From Megamerina dolium (taxonomy: Eukaryota; Arthropoda; Insecta; Diptera; Megamerinidae): a stretch of DNA of 64,000 nucleotides. Below, in pieces: positions 45,600 through 56,854 of this stretch (position 1 is its first letter; every line of letters starts with the position of its first letter). The notes beneath the pieces are model-generated. The model worked only from the letters and a program-made list of their open reading frames with translations. It was not told where the DNA came from and did not search any database. The stretch spans positions 34,603,639 through 34,667,638 of the forward strand of contig OY978530.1 in assembly GCA_963854835.1 (NCBI GenBank), written 5' to 3'. A program made the translations under genes and the position numbers.

Positions 45600-48500
45600 C
45601 CGAAAACCCCAAAATATTGCTAAAAATAGACCAGCTGAAATGGAAGGTGTCAGTCATGCTTCATTAGAGATTGTTGACACACCCTCCACGTCAGATAGTA
45701 AGATGGTGGAAGTTGGTAGTCGGACGTACAGAGGGATTGTTGACCGATCTTTCCCATCCAGTGATAGCAACGTGGTTATTGTTTTGGAGTCTCTGATATA
45801 GATAATGTGTTTATTGAGTTTCCGTGCAAGGAAGCAAAAAATGGAAAAATTCTACTGGTAGACTCTTAGTAGTAGTTTAGTAAAATCAACTATAATTAAT
45901 AAATACGTTAACAAGATAGGGAATTCAAGGAAAAATCTTAGTGGTGCATTCGGATGACTTGTCACCACGTTAGGGCCAATAGCAGTCCAACATGAAAGGA
46001 TTAAGGATTTTAGAATTACATGTAATATCTGAAGAGAGAGGGATACCTGCAGATGGAATCCTAGAAAGAGACAATTTATGAAAACGATCGGTCCTCAATA
46101 CTATGAAAAAGAAGCTGATTTTCTTCGATGAGCGAAAACAGCATTTAATGACTTTACCTCTCAAATCATTGAACGAGGCTAATAGAGTACTCTACAAGAG
46201 CGAGATTGTAGTACCAGGGAGAACTATGGGGATAGTTCTCTGGAATGTAAACACCGATTTGGAAACGGTAATAGTGGAAAAACAAGAAATTTTTCCTGGG
46301 ATATTTTTAGGTGATACATTGGGATGTGTCACAAATAATAAAGTTTATGTACCAATACTGAATACAAATACGAAAGCGTATCCTGTGTGTAACGATATGA
46401 GAGTTAATATAGTTAAATTTAATAATATAGAGCATATAGAACCTGATACAGTTTCTAAAATACATAGCGTTAGGGAAAAGAGTAGCTACAAGACGGTTAC
46501 TAAAATATTAGAAACGGTTAAGTTAGATTCAAACCTAAATATGGAACAAAGAAAATCGATGAAAAATATCTTCAAGTCAAGAAGGCGATAAATTGTCTTA
46601 CACAACAGATATAGAGCACACGATACCAGTAAAGGCAGATCAGGCACCAATAAATCAGAGGCAGTACAGGTTACCAGAAGTGCATAATAACAGATTAATA
46701 GGCAGGTAAATAAAATGTTGGAAGACGAAATAATCATTCCCAGTTCTTCCCCATGGAATTCAACATTAATATTAGTTCCAAAGAAGGCGGGAAGCGATGG
46801 AAAAAGAAATGGAGACTAGTTGTTGATTTCAGAAAACTGAACGATGCCACCATTAAACAGGTTTTTCCAATTCCACGCATAGATGAGATATTGGACCAGT
46901 TAGGTCATAGTAGATACTTCACTACACTTGATCTGGCCAGTGGATTTCATCAAGTGCTAATGGAAGAGTCTGACAGAGAAAAAACCGCTTTTAGTTCAGG
47001 TATCGGGCATTACGAATTTAATAGAATGCCAGAGAAGTGCCAGTTCATACGAAAAGAGATAAATTACCTACGTCATAAGTGCACTGAGGAAGGGGCATTT
47101 CCAGGTCCCAGTAAGGTAGAATGTGTTAAAAATATTCCTGTTCCAAGGAATAAGAAAGACGTTCAGGCATTCTTAGGTTTAGTAAATTGTTATCGAAAAT
47201 TTGTTGAAAATATGGCAGGCATGGCGCTACCAATTAATAAGTTACTAAGGAATGACGCAAAATTTGAATGGACCAAAAAATGTCAGAAAGCTTTTGAAGA
47301 TTTGAAAGAGGCAATTTGCTCTCCACCAATCTTAGCATATCCTGATTTTTCCTAACCCTTTGTGGTGACAACATATGCCAGTAATGAAGCCTTGGCTGCA
47401 GTTCTATCGCAAGGTGAAATTGGAAAAAATCGACCAATAGACTTTGCGAGCAGAGCACTTAGTGATACTGAGAAAATATATTCCACTATTGAAAATGAAT
47501 TCTTGGCTATGGTGTGGGCTGTAAAGAATTATAGATCTTATCTACTGGGTAGACTATTGAAAATCTACACTGACCATCAGCCCTTACGAGAAATTGCAAA
47601 TATGAAGGATCAGATATCACGCTTGGCACGTTTCAGACATAAACTGTCTGAATTTTATTTTAAAATAATCTATAAACCAGACAAAAGAAATTTGAACGCT
47701 TATGCGCTCAGCAGAGTTCCACAACCGAATGAGGAATCAACAATGGTTGTGACTCATTCTATGGCAAGGAATAAAGTCGACGAAACCGAAAGCCAAGAAG
47801 AGCCTGATGAAAGCTCTGGTGACGAGTTAGAATTAGATTAAAATGCAGAGAATCAGGAAAACAAGAATGCGGAACTTCTCACTAATGAAGAAGATATATC
47901 GATGATACTTCGCAACTTCCATGATTCACCTTTAGGAGGACTTCAGGGTACTCTGAAAAATTAATTCAGGATTAGAAGACAGTATATTGGAAAGGTAAGC
48001 GAAGCCAAATTAAAGAATATATTAAAATTGTAATAAATGTCAAGAAGAGCCTGATGAAAGCTCTGGTGACGAGTAAGAATTAGATTAAAATGCAGAGAAT
48101 CAGGATAACAAGAATGCGGAACTACTCAATAATGAAAAAGATATATCGACGATACTTCGCAACTTCCATGATTCACCTTTAGGAGGACATCAGGATGCTC
48201 TGAAAACTTAGTTCAGGATTAGAAGACAGTATAGGTGGAAAGTTATGCGGAGCCAAATTAAAGAATATGTTAAAATTGTAAAAAATGTCAAACTAACAAG
48301 AGCTCAAGGCTCACGAAAATGCCAATGATATTAACTGATACACCATCTAAGCCATTTGAAAAGGTATATATGGACATGTTAGGAATTCTTCCAGAGACGA
48401 CATCTGGAAACAAATACATACTTACATTTCAAGATGATTTTTCCAAATTTTTTATTTGTGTAGCTATACCAGATGCTGAAGCTAGCACGGTAGCAAAAGC

Positions 48501-49230
48501 GTTTTACAACGAAGTTATTGCGCGATATAACATACCAAAAATTTTAGTGACAATAATGGTTCAAATTTCACTTCGAAACTGTTTTCTGATGCATGCAAGA
48601 TGCTAGGTGTTAAAAAATTACATATAACACCATCCATCCACAAGCGAATGGTTCTTTAGAAAGAAGCCACAGACCTTTAGCATAATATCTTAGGAGTTTT
48701 GTTAAAGAAGATGAGTCCAATTGAGACTAATGGTTAGCATCAGCGACGTACGTACACAATAACACCATACATACTTTGACAAAACGGACACCATTCAATA
48801 TTTTATACGGTTTCAATATCGATATGCCGACAAACTTAAAAACAAAAAAATCACCCCTGTAAAATGCAGATGATCAAAATAAGGTATTAAAATACCAACT
48901 TCAAAGGTCACATAGGTAGTGAGGGAAATCAGGAAAAAGCTAAGAAATCAGCTAAAATTCAATACGACAAAGGGATCCACCCTATAATTTTTAAAATAGG
49001 TGATAAAGTATTGTTGAGAAATCAGGCTAGGAAAAATAAATTTAGTCCCATCTGGACTGGACCATACGAAGTGATGGAAAGGCAGTGAGGGAAGGCAAGT
49101 TAGGAAATCGTTATGAAAGATAGATCAAAGTTATAGCAATAGGAGACAGAAGTTATAGAATAAATGGAGAAAATTAACATAACGGGTTACCATTCCGTCT
49201 TGCACGGTCTGAGATGAAAATATGCAAAAC
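45600..49230 (+). pseudogene. Gypsy Pol: protease, RT, RNase H, integrase, broken
   Basis: Protease-linker region (45600-46590) with no clear DTG. RT: MLEDEIIIPSSSPWNS (46715), WRLVVDFRKLND (46812-46850), FTTLDLASGFHQV (46918-46955), NRMP at 47022; from there it jumps in frame to EKCQFIRKEINYL, removing the stretch that carries the catalytic YxDD. RNase H: VTTYASNEALAAVLSQGE (47362-47415), YTDHQPL, NAYALSRV. A 247-bp tandem duplication (47794-48288) follows. Integrase: VYMDMLG...YILTFQDDFSKF (48367-48450), then HPQANGSLERSH-like residues (48636-48670) and a basic C-terminus to about 49230. Confidence 0.82.
47794..48288 (+). repeat. Tandem duplication, 247 bp
   Basis: Unit A 47794-48040 and unit B 48041-48288 both start CAAGAAGAGCCTGATGAAAG and remain collinear. 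They differ by small indels and substitutions, for example a TTAG/TAAG difference that ends the first unit's frame. It lies between RNase H and integrase coding sequence. Confidence 0.93.
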
Positions 49231-49294
49231 CAAATAGTGCAGAAAAGTTGGTTATTGCAACAGAAGGAAATTGTAATGTTGTTGTTAAATTATA

Positions 49295-50598
49295 AAGGGT
49301 TATCCATTTTGCGGTTTCAAAAGTAAGTGTAAATAAAACACATAAAATATTTTTTATCATGATATTTATTTTTTATTATAAAGTTTGAACGTTGACATTA
49401 TGTGTGAAATACTACATCATTTAAATGACCTCCAAACGAATTGTTGCAAGCATCGATTCTTTTGAGGTAATTTTCGACCACTTTTTGACACATATTGGGC
49501 GGTATCTCAGCCATAACGTGACGAATGTTGGTTTTTAGGTGCTCAAGAGTTAAAGGTTTATCTGCATAAACACGATCTTTCGCGTAGCCCCACAAAAAAA
49601 AGTCAAGCGGTGTCAAATCGCATGATCTTGGTGGCCACTTGATATCGCCACGACGAGAAATTACGCGGCCAGAAAATTTCTCTTGCAATAAAGCCATATT
49701 CGCTCGAGTTGTGTGGCATGTGGCACCGTCTTGTTGAAACCACATATTCTCTAAGTCGTATTCTTCAATAGCAGGCAAAAAAAAGTCGGTTATCATATGA
49801 CCATAACGCTCCGAATTGACGGTGACAGTCGTTCCATCGTCGTTTTCGAAGAAGTAAGGTCCAATCACACCTCCGGACCAAAGAGCGCACCAAGCAGTGA
49901 ATTTTTGTGGATATAGTGGCCTCTCTTCAATTACTTGAGGATTCTCAGAACCCCAAATAACGACAATTTTGTTTGTTAACATACCCACCGAGTGAGAAAT
50001 GTGCTTCGTCGCTGAAGAAAATTTTGTTCGAAAAATCGCCGTCCACCGCCTGTTGTTCAAGCACCCATTCGACGTATCTACGAAGTTGTGAATGGTCAGC
50101 TGGCTTTAGTTGTTGTGTGAGCTGGATTTTATATGGATGTAGGTGTAGATACAAATGCAAAATACGCCATAATGTGCCGTAAGACAGTACTAATTCCTGA
50201 GAACGACGATGAATCGACACATTCGGGTCTTCGGCAACACTTTCACTTACAGCAGCGATATTTTCGGTGGTACGAGCGAAACGATGATGCACAGGCCTTA
50301 CAATATCTGTAACCGATCCAGTCTCTTCATATTTCTTCACAATTTTGCCAATTGCTTGCGTAGTTGGACGATTATGTAAACCATAATCTCCTCTTAAAGC
50401 ACGATATGTGGCTGTGTCAGAATCACCATTTTTGTAGTAGGTTTTTACAATTTTAATGCGTTGTGCGAGAGTTAAGCGATCCATTTTCGCAAATGTCAGA
50501 CTTTGAACTGAAAAAGAAAGAAATTGTTTTAACAACTCAGTTTGACAGATGTCGAATTCTAGCCCTATACTTTTGAAACCGCGAAATGGATAACCCTT
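49295..50598 (-). mobile_element. rosa-type (DD41D) mariner, copy 3
   Basis: 1,304 bp, TIRs starting AAGGGTTATCC, TA duplications at 49293-49294 and 50599-50600. Almost identical to copy 1 (shared residues such as SIHRRSQELVLSYG and one shared one-base insertion), but without copy 1's deletion. Inserted in the gypsy element downstream of the integrase. Confidence 0.95.
49398..50484 (-). pseudogene. DD41D mariner transposase, one frameshift
   Basis: ATG at 50484-50482 (MDRLTLAQRI). The first frame covers the helix-turn-helix half and the first Asp (FFSDEAHF), ending at 49945 after the one-base insertion near 49960. The rest continues in a second frame to 49398 with the second and third Asp motifs (QQDGATCH, DLTPLDFF) spaced by 41 residues. 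This is the least damaged of the three copies: a single indel separates it from a continuous frame. Confidence 0.93.
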
Positions 50599-50600
50599 TA

Positions 50601-51652
50601 CAATATATAAAACAACGATGCATTTCCCAAGTTTTAAATTTGTGAAAAGATAAATTAATATATAAAACTTACATTATATACAATATACATAAAAACCGTT
50701 TAAAGTAAAATTATAAATCTTTGTAAAAACAACTACAAATATTATTTATATTATAAATAAACTCAACGGAATAATTCTCATGAAATACTTGTACTGTTTG
50801 ATATAACAGCAGCAATACACAGTGTGTATATACAAGACTCATGTGTTAGGTTTTTGTCTGGATAGTGAACTCCTATTGTTGACTCAGTTGTCGCGCATTT
50901 GACGCTGGGTTACAGGGTGTCAGATAACGATATATCTTGTATACAAAAAGTCACACTGTTAGATGTTGTTCATCCATTTAATGCGGCATGTTGAGAGAAA
51001 ATGTACATATCAGACAAAACATGTGCACTGAGCTTCTATTTTTTAAATAATCCTGAAGTATAAAAAATGCAAAGATAAGCACTTAATAAGCAGATTAAAT
51101 CGTCAGTCACAAAAGTGTAAAAAGAAGACACGATAACACCTCAACAACGCTGATGATACAAAAAAGTAATGTAATAAATAGTCAGACATTAAACACCACG
51201 GTATATCACGGTGAGCAAGAAATCTACGTGTTATACAACAGTAGCACCGATGAAAGAGAGAGATGAAAATTAGTCCTACAACTCATCAAATTGCAACAAT
51301 GGTAAACGTCAAACCTGAAAACGCAAAGATGAAAGAATGCAATGCAGCGAGCAAAATTCCACATTCCAAATAAATTCTCTTCGACACATTAAAACAGTAT
51401 CAACATCGAGAACAAAATATAAAGCAACGGCGGAGTTAGCAAGAACTTCGTCTAATCGCAGTACAACAGAAGAAAGCGACTCAACAGAAACAGGGAACCA
51501 AGAAAATCAGCATCCGAGATGGTAGATTGCCAGTAAAGTCTATGAGCTATTGAAACAAGAATACACAGTATATAAACAAGTTATCAAAGCTATTTTATAA
51601 ATTCACTGCCTAGAAGGAAAATTATCATTAAAAACTATAATTTTCCTTCTTC
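50601..51652. other. Gypsy 3' untranslated/degenerate region
   Basis: About 1 kb between rosa copy 3 and the gypsy polypurine tract. No envelope-like or other coding signal. An inverted pair GAAGGAAAATTAT / ATAATTTTCCTTC lies at about 51614-51650, just before the polypurine tract. Confidence 0.5.
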
Positions 51653-51668
51653 ATAATGGGGGAAGGTA

Positions 51669-51964
51669 TGATGTGAGTCAAAATAATGCTCGTCTAATTT
51701 ATGCGTTTTGACTCACTACAAATGTTACATTAATATTATTATTACGTTATACTATTATGTGTTTATACTTTATGAGTATTGCTGTAATAATTAATATAAT
51801 GATCATCACCATACTATGCATAACGTGATTATCATTAGCTAAAATTTATCGTATCCCTATCGTACGCCTATAAAAATGCGTGGTCAGGGTTATGGTACCG
51901 TAGTAAAAAGAAAAGGAATCAAAAAGAAGAGAAACAAAATAAGCAACAACCATGCATACATAAT
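51669..51964 (+). repeat. Gypsy 3' LTR, first part
   Basis: Starts TGATGTGAGTC immediately after the purine-rich ATAATGGGGGAAGGTA tract. Matches the 5' LTR from 51759. Interrupted at 51965 by the BEL element; sequence matching the later part of the 5' LTR reappears at 55231. Confidence 0.8.
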
Positions 51965-54730
51965 TGTTGGCGACTACCTAAATGTGCAACTCTGCACGCA
52001 AATGAGATGACATTTCTCACTGTCATTCGTTGTTATTCATATCAGTATTCGTACTTTTTCGTGTTCACTTCCGTTCTGTAACTTGACAGCAATACACACA
52101 ATGTTTTCTTCTTAGTAATTACAAGTAATTAAAAAAGTTTACTCTTCTATGGTAACTTACCATATTACTCTAAAATTTATTATTTATTTGAACCAGAATT
52201 AGAACTTCTATTCGCGAACATAATTTGGATAATATCGGATTATTATGGAGGAGCTTCTTCGGCAGAGGATCGACGTAGCACGTGCATTGTAAATTACATT
52301 TCACAGCCCAACTGTTCCAGCGCAGATATAGAGGTACGATTGACGATACTATATTATATAATCAAACAATTTGATGTCATTCAAACATCTACTGAACAAT
52401 CAGTAAGCGATTATAAATTTAGTGATTAATTACTAACGCGTGAAGAAATTGAAACACGTGAAGGATATTGGAAACGTTGCATATCATCAGAAATTCAGAC
52501 GGAGGTCTTACAGGTAATGATTTTTCAAATTCCCCTATAAATGCTGCCATAGAAAGTTTAGCACAAAGTCAAACTAAATTAAATACGATATTGGAGAGCA
52601 TTGCGGAGGAAAAACAACACAATTTAAATAGAGTAAACCGAGTATTTGCTAAACTAACATTACCAGAATTAACGATACCCGAGTTCAGTGGGCAATATGA
52701 AGAATGGAGCGCAGTGAACTCTCTGGTATTAAAAAAATTGAATATCTACAAACGCGCATCAAGGGTGAAGCGTCATCGATCATAAACCATCTGCCTCCAA
52801 GCGACGAGAATTTTAACATTGCATGGAAGTTATTATGTGATCGGTATGACAAATAGTCGTTAATAGTTGATGTACATATCCAGAAACTTTTTGAGCAGAA
52901 ATCATTAGTTAACGACGCATATACGGAGCTCAAACGCTTTTATAATACAATTAATGAAAATTACAATGCATTACACGTTCTAAGCCAACCAGTCGAATCC
53001 TGGTATAGAGTGCTTATATATCATTTATCTAAGAAACTGCCACCTGTTACAAGGCTCGCTTGGTCCCGAGAGACCAGAAATATAGAGAATCCGACGTTAC
53101 AACAATTTATGTCATTTTCAATGATCGCGTAACGGATCGTGAGTAATATGAAACTACATGTATTATTACGTCAAGGACAGCAAAATCAGTGTGTAAAGCG
53201 TGGAAATGAAATCATATTTAAATGTAACGGGACTCATGAGCTATACCAATGTACGTTGTTTAAGGCACTAGCAATAGCCGCACGAAATGAATATGTGAAA
53301 ACAAACGGTATTTGTCCAAATTGCCTACGCGCAAAGCATTGCCTAACGGTATGTACATTTTCAAATCGCAAAACGTGTAATCGAAAACATAATACACTTT
53401 TGCATAATCCAAGAGTGTAATTCACTGCAAGCATCTATGCATAACCGCGATCATAATGGTAAAAGATAAAAACGATGTATTACAGTCGTGCCGTGCGCTG
53501 CTGGATACTGGATCACAATCGACATTAATATCTGAATCATGCGCTCAGCGATTATTACATCCTCGTACACATGCAAGTGTATTGATTAGTGGAATTGGTA
53601 CATCCACCAGGTGCTCAATTGTCTCTCGTGGTAAAATAACTATTCAAATACGTGTCGAGCCAAATAATGATATAGCCACGATTGCTTACGTGCTGCCAAA
53701 ATTACTCGATGATGTACCGCATTTGCAGGTACCAAGTGCTTATATGGAGTATTTTAAAATGCTAAATCTTGCCGATCGGTATATTGATAAGCCAGCAACG
53801 ATAGACCTATTCCTTGGGATAGATGTAGTATTTAATGCAATTACCGACGGTAAGATGGTACATCCACAAGGCACACTAATGGCGAAAAATACACGATTTG
53901 GTTGGGTAATTGCTGGAAGCGTCACCTTCGACGTGCCCCTAATCGAAGCTAGTGTGCATCAGACGTCACTGATTGATATTGATCACCTCTTGCGAGGCTT
54001 TTGAAACCAAGAAAGTGTTGCAGAGGGAGACGCGACATCGACGGAATGTGATATTGAAAAACATTTCGCAGAAACATATCGGGTGCAAGCCGATGGACGT
54101 GTTGTTGTAAAATTGCCCTTTAGCTCTACGTCGATGAGGTGAGGGGAAACACAGAGTGTTGCTTTAAAACGTTTGTATTCTATGGAAAGGCGCTTCGCAC
54201 AAGATGCCATGTTAAAACAGCAATATACATCGTTCATGAGGGATTATATAAGATTAAGTCATATGAATCGAGGGCCATTCAGCAATAGTGCCAGTCAATC
54301 ATACTTTCTGCCGCATCACGCAGTATTAAAACCATCGAGCACAACCACTAAGCTTAGAGTTGTGTTCGACGCTTCTGTTAAATCGTCAACTTGCCTGTCC
54401 TTGAATGACTGTTTACTAACAGGCCCAGTTATTCAAAACGATCTTTTCATTATTTTAGCACGATTCCGCAAGCATAGAATAGCGTTTTCAGCCGATATCG
54501 CCAAAATATACCGACAGATTTTGGTTGATGTGAAGGATCGATGTCTACAGCAATTATTTTGGCGTGAAAATACAGACACGGAGCCCGAAATATTTCAACT
54601 GAATACGCTCACGTACGGTACGTTACCAGCATCATATATTGCTACTAGAGTACTCAAACAGATATCACTTAACAATATGAAACAGCATCCTGATTCATGC
54701 TATCATTTAATTCACTGCATGGTGAAAAGA
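51965..54730 (+). mobile_element. BEL/Pao element, 3'-truncated, in gypsy LTR
   Basis: Begins TGTTGGCGACTACC, as expected for a BEL LTR start, followed by leader, gag, protease and part of RT; homology ends near 54710. RNase H, integrase and 3' LTR are missing. The downstream junction contains a mariner scrap before the host gypsy LTR resumes, so about 480 bases of that LTR were lost as well. Confidence 0.8.
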
Positions 54731-54748
54731 AAGGTTCTATTTATTTAA
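52468..54748 (+). pseudogene. BEL/Pao gag-protease-RT, broken
   Basis: Gag: KLTLPELTIPEFSGQYEEW (52640-52700), EASSIINHLPPSDENFNIAW (about 52770-52830), then zinc-knuckle residues CPNCLRAKHCLTVC and HNTLLHN (53310-53415). Protease A17: LLDTGSQSTLISESCAQRLL (53500-53560) with its DTGS active site kept, DLFLGIDVVFNAI (53805-53845), TRFGWVIAGSV (53890-53925). RT: HHAVLKPSSTTTKLRVVFDAS (54310-54375), SLNDCLLTGP, AFSADIAKIYRQI (54485-54525), FQLNTLTYGTLPASYIATR (54592-54650). It ends before the YVDD motif. Frame changes separate gag, protease and RT. Confidence 0.85.
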
Positions 54749-55200
54749 ATGGTTCCAAACGGTTTTTGTGCAATGTTTAGCTCCGGGCAATAGAAACAGT
54801 GCTTACATGACGGTCAGACTCGACGGTTTCCATTAATTTATCGATATTTTCGACACAGCGTGGTGCATCTTTGACATCAAAATTACCGGAACGGAATCGA
54901 TGAAAGCAAAATTGCACGTGATTGGCTGTTACAGTATCAGGACCATAAACACTATTCACATTTTCAGCCGTCTTGCTTGCGTTTTCGCCTTTATCGAAGA
55001 AAAACTGTAAAATATGGCGTATTTTCTCTTTACTGGTGTCAATTCTGACTCGTGCTCAAACAATAATAAGTCAAGCAATCACAAAACTGCCTAAAAAGTT
55101 TATTTAGTACGAAATCTTATCTTTCTAACGCCATCTAGTGTAACCCGATCGCACTTATACAGCGCGAGATAGAGATTGCTAAAGCCATATATTGGAAAAG
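54749..55200 (-). mobile_element. Mariner fragment (N-terminal half)
   Basis: The - strand encodes KIRHILQFFFDKGENASKTAEN (about 55030-54970), then NSVYGPDTVTANHVQFCFHRF, RSGNFDVKDAPR and ESDRHVSTVSIAR (to 54780): the DNA-binding half of a mariner transposase of a subfamily different from the other two in the window. The catalytic domain is absent and no TIR pair was recognised. The stretch 55070-55200 is presumably its 5' untranslated end. Confidence 0.72.
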
Positions 55201-55230
55201 TAGTCGATTTCCTTTTACTACATCTAATAT

Positions 55231-55331
55231 ATTAAAAACTAATTATTTCGTGGAAGGGAGAGAGCTACAGTTTGGAAACAGAGAAAAGGGGGTTAGTCCT
55301 AAAAAACAAGATATCTAAAAAAAGTCACGGT
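55231..55331 (+). repeat. Gypsy 3' LTR, second part
   Basis: Matches 44096-44196 of the 5' LTR (ATTAAAAACTAATT, TTTCGTGGAA, GGAGAGAGCTA blocks). Similarity ends about 20 bases short of the LTR end. Confidence 0.75.
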
Positions 55332-55404
55332 GTCGAATGGTCTCCCTGACGAAAATAACGACGACGACGCTGTCAATGATGTGCGAAATAGATAAATGGA
55401 ATGG

Positions 55405-55656
55405 AATGGATTTAGGACGAATCTAAAATGCTTCACCAGCCAGTTTTTTCCTTCGCTAGTTAGCGTTAGTTAGAAATTCCAAGTTCTCACAAGTTCTCCA
55501 GTTATCGATTTTTCCGCCGAAAGTTAGGTCTTCCTCTTCTACTTCGTCCACCAGCGGGCTCCGAATATGACACCTTCTTAGCCGGAGCGTGTTTTTCAAT
55601 TCGCTCGACATGACGTAGCCACCGCAGCCGCTGAATTTTAATGGGTATTACTATTT
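55405..55656 (-). mobile_element. RTE LINE 3' end (copy F)
   Basis: - strand match to the last part of RTE ORF2, from the codons for IKIQRLRWLRHVERI (55640-55600) through GRSRRGRPNFR and the CTAGCGAAGGAAAAAA-type end. At the position where copies B and C have an in-frame TAG this copy has CAG (Gln). It ends right at the start of copy A. Confidence 0.82.
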
Positions 55657-55663
55657 TGGTGGT

Positions 55664-56708
55664 GGTTTGGTGGTGTTTTCGCAAGGTAACGTGTCCAACT
55701 GCCTCAACCGGGTGGGGCTAGCGCAATCCTTGTTGAACTCATCGCAAGTCAACTCACTGGCTGTCATGTAGTTTGATCTGAGCGCTATGTGATGATACCT
55801 TTATTTGTTAATGAGGGTTTGTCATGTAGCTTGCTCTGCTTACTATGTGATGGCGCCTTCATTATTATTAATGGGGGCCCTCCACGTGGTGACTACCGGG
55901 CAACGTCCTCCTGGCACCCGCTAGGAGGCGGCTGAAGTTAGTGGCGAAAATCTCCTCGGTTAGAGGTTGTGCGTTGGGTTTGTGACCCGCCACATAAAAA
56001 AACCCCCCAATGAAAAAAACAAATATGCCTCGGATAAGGACTACCGCTTTTGTTGATGACCCCCGCAAACGAAAAAAGGACAACAATTTACGGATATGCA
56101 CCTGGAATGTCCGGTCCCTTTATAGGGAGGGTGCCTCTATCCAGCTGGTTAATGTCCTCGAAAAATACAGAGCTGACATCACCGCTCTCCAAGAAATACG
56201 ATGGACGGGACAGGGCTGCTCCAAAAGAGCGTCCTGTGATATTTACTACAGCTGCCATGCTGGAAGGCACGAATTAGGATGTGGATTTTTGGTCAGCAAG
56301 AGACTACGACATCTTGTCTCACAGTTCACGTTTGTTAACGAACGGCTGGCCACAATCAGCATCAAGGCAAAATTCTTCAACATCAGCTTTATATGTGCCC
56401 ACGCTCCGATGGATGAGAAGGATAATGTGACCAAGGAGAGCTTCTTCCAGCGCCTCGAAGACGGTTACGACCGCTGCCCCCGCCACGATATCAAAATCGT
56501 GCTTGGCGACTTTAATGCCAGGGTGGGCAAGGAAGGTACCTCTGGTCTAACTGTCAGAAAATTCAGCCTTCACTAGAATACCTCAAAAAACGGAATGAGG
56601 CTGATCGACTTCACCGGTAATTAGTGGTACCAGATTCCAGCATCTCGACATCTACAAAGCGACATGGCTGAAGAAGATCGAAGAACAACAAACCAAATTG
56701 ATCACAGA
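55664..56708 (+). mobile_element. RTE LINE 5' part (copy A)
   Basis: Near-identical to 60054-61100: same 5' untranslated region (GTGTTTTCGCAAGGTAACGTG) and endonuclease start. Truncated at about 56708, in the endonuclease. The frame (ATG 56010) is open for 188 codons with RICTWNVRSLY and LGDFNARVG, then TAG replaces a Gln codon at 56574-56576. Confidence 0.88.
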
Positions 56709-56854
56709 TATTTTCTCAAATATTTTTTCATTTCTTGATAAAGCTAGCTTCTTCACATTCACATATTTCGCATAGGATAACAGCATTCTTAAAATCAATT
56801 TTAACTCGGATAACTTCATCATTGAAACCTAGATGAGTGCATGTAGGTTTTATT

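Larger units (their letters stand above)
43421..55331 (+). mobile_element. Ty3/gypsy element (17.6/mdg1-like), nested and decayed
   Basis: 5' LTR (43421-44219, start missing), tRNA-Ser-type PBS, gag, protease region, RT, RNase H, integrase (to about 49230), polypurine tract (51653-51668) and 3' LTR (51669-51964, resumed at 55231-55331). Inside it lie rosa mariner copy 3 (49295-50598); inside its 3' LTR lie a BEL element (51965-54730) and a mariner scrap (54749-55200). No envelope gene was recognised between integrase and LTR. Confidence 0.83.

Noticed and set aside
50601..51652. Envelope gene of the gypsy element
   Set aside because: The interval has the right position but no open frame, signal peptide or transmembrane pattern.
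52468..54748. An infectious retrovirus
   Set aside because: BEL and gypsy pieces are truncated, frame-broken and lack an envelope; they are annotated as transposon remains only.
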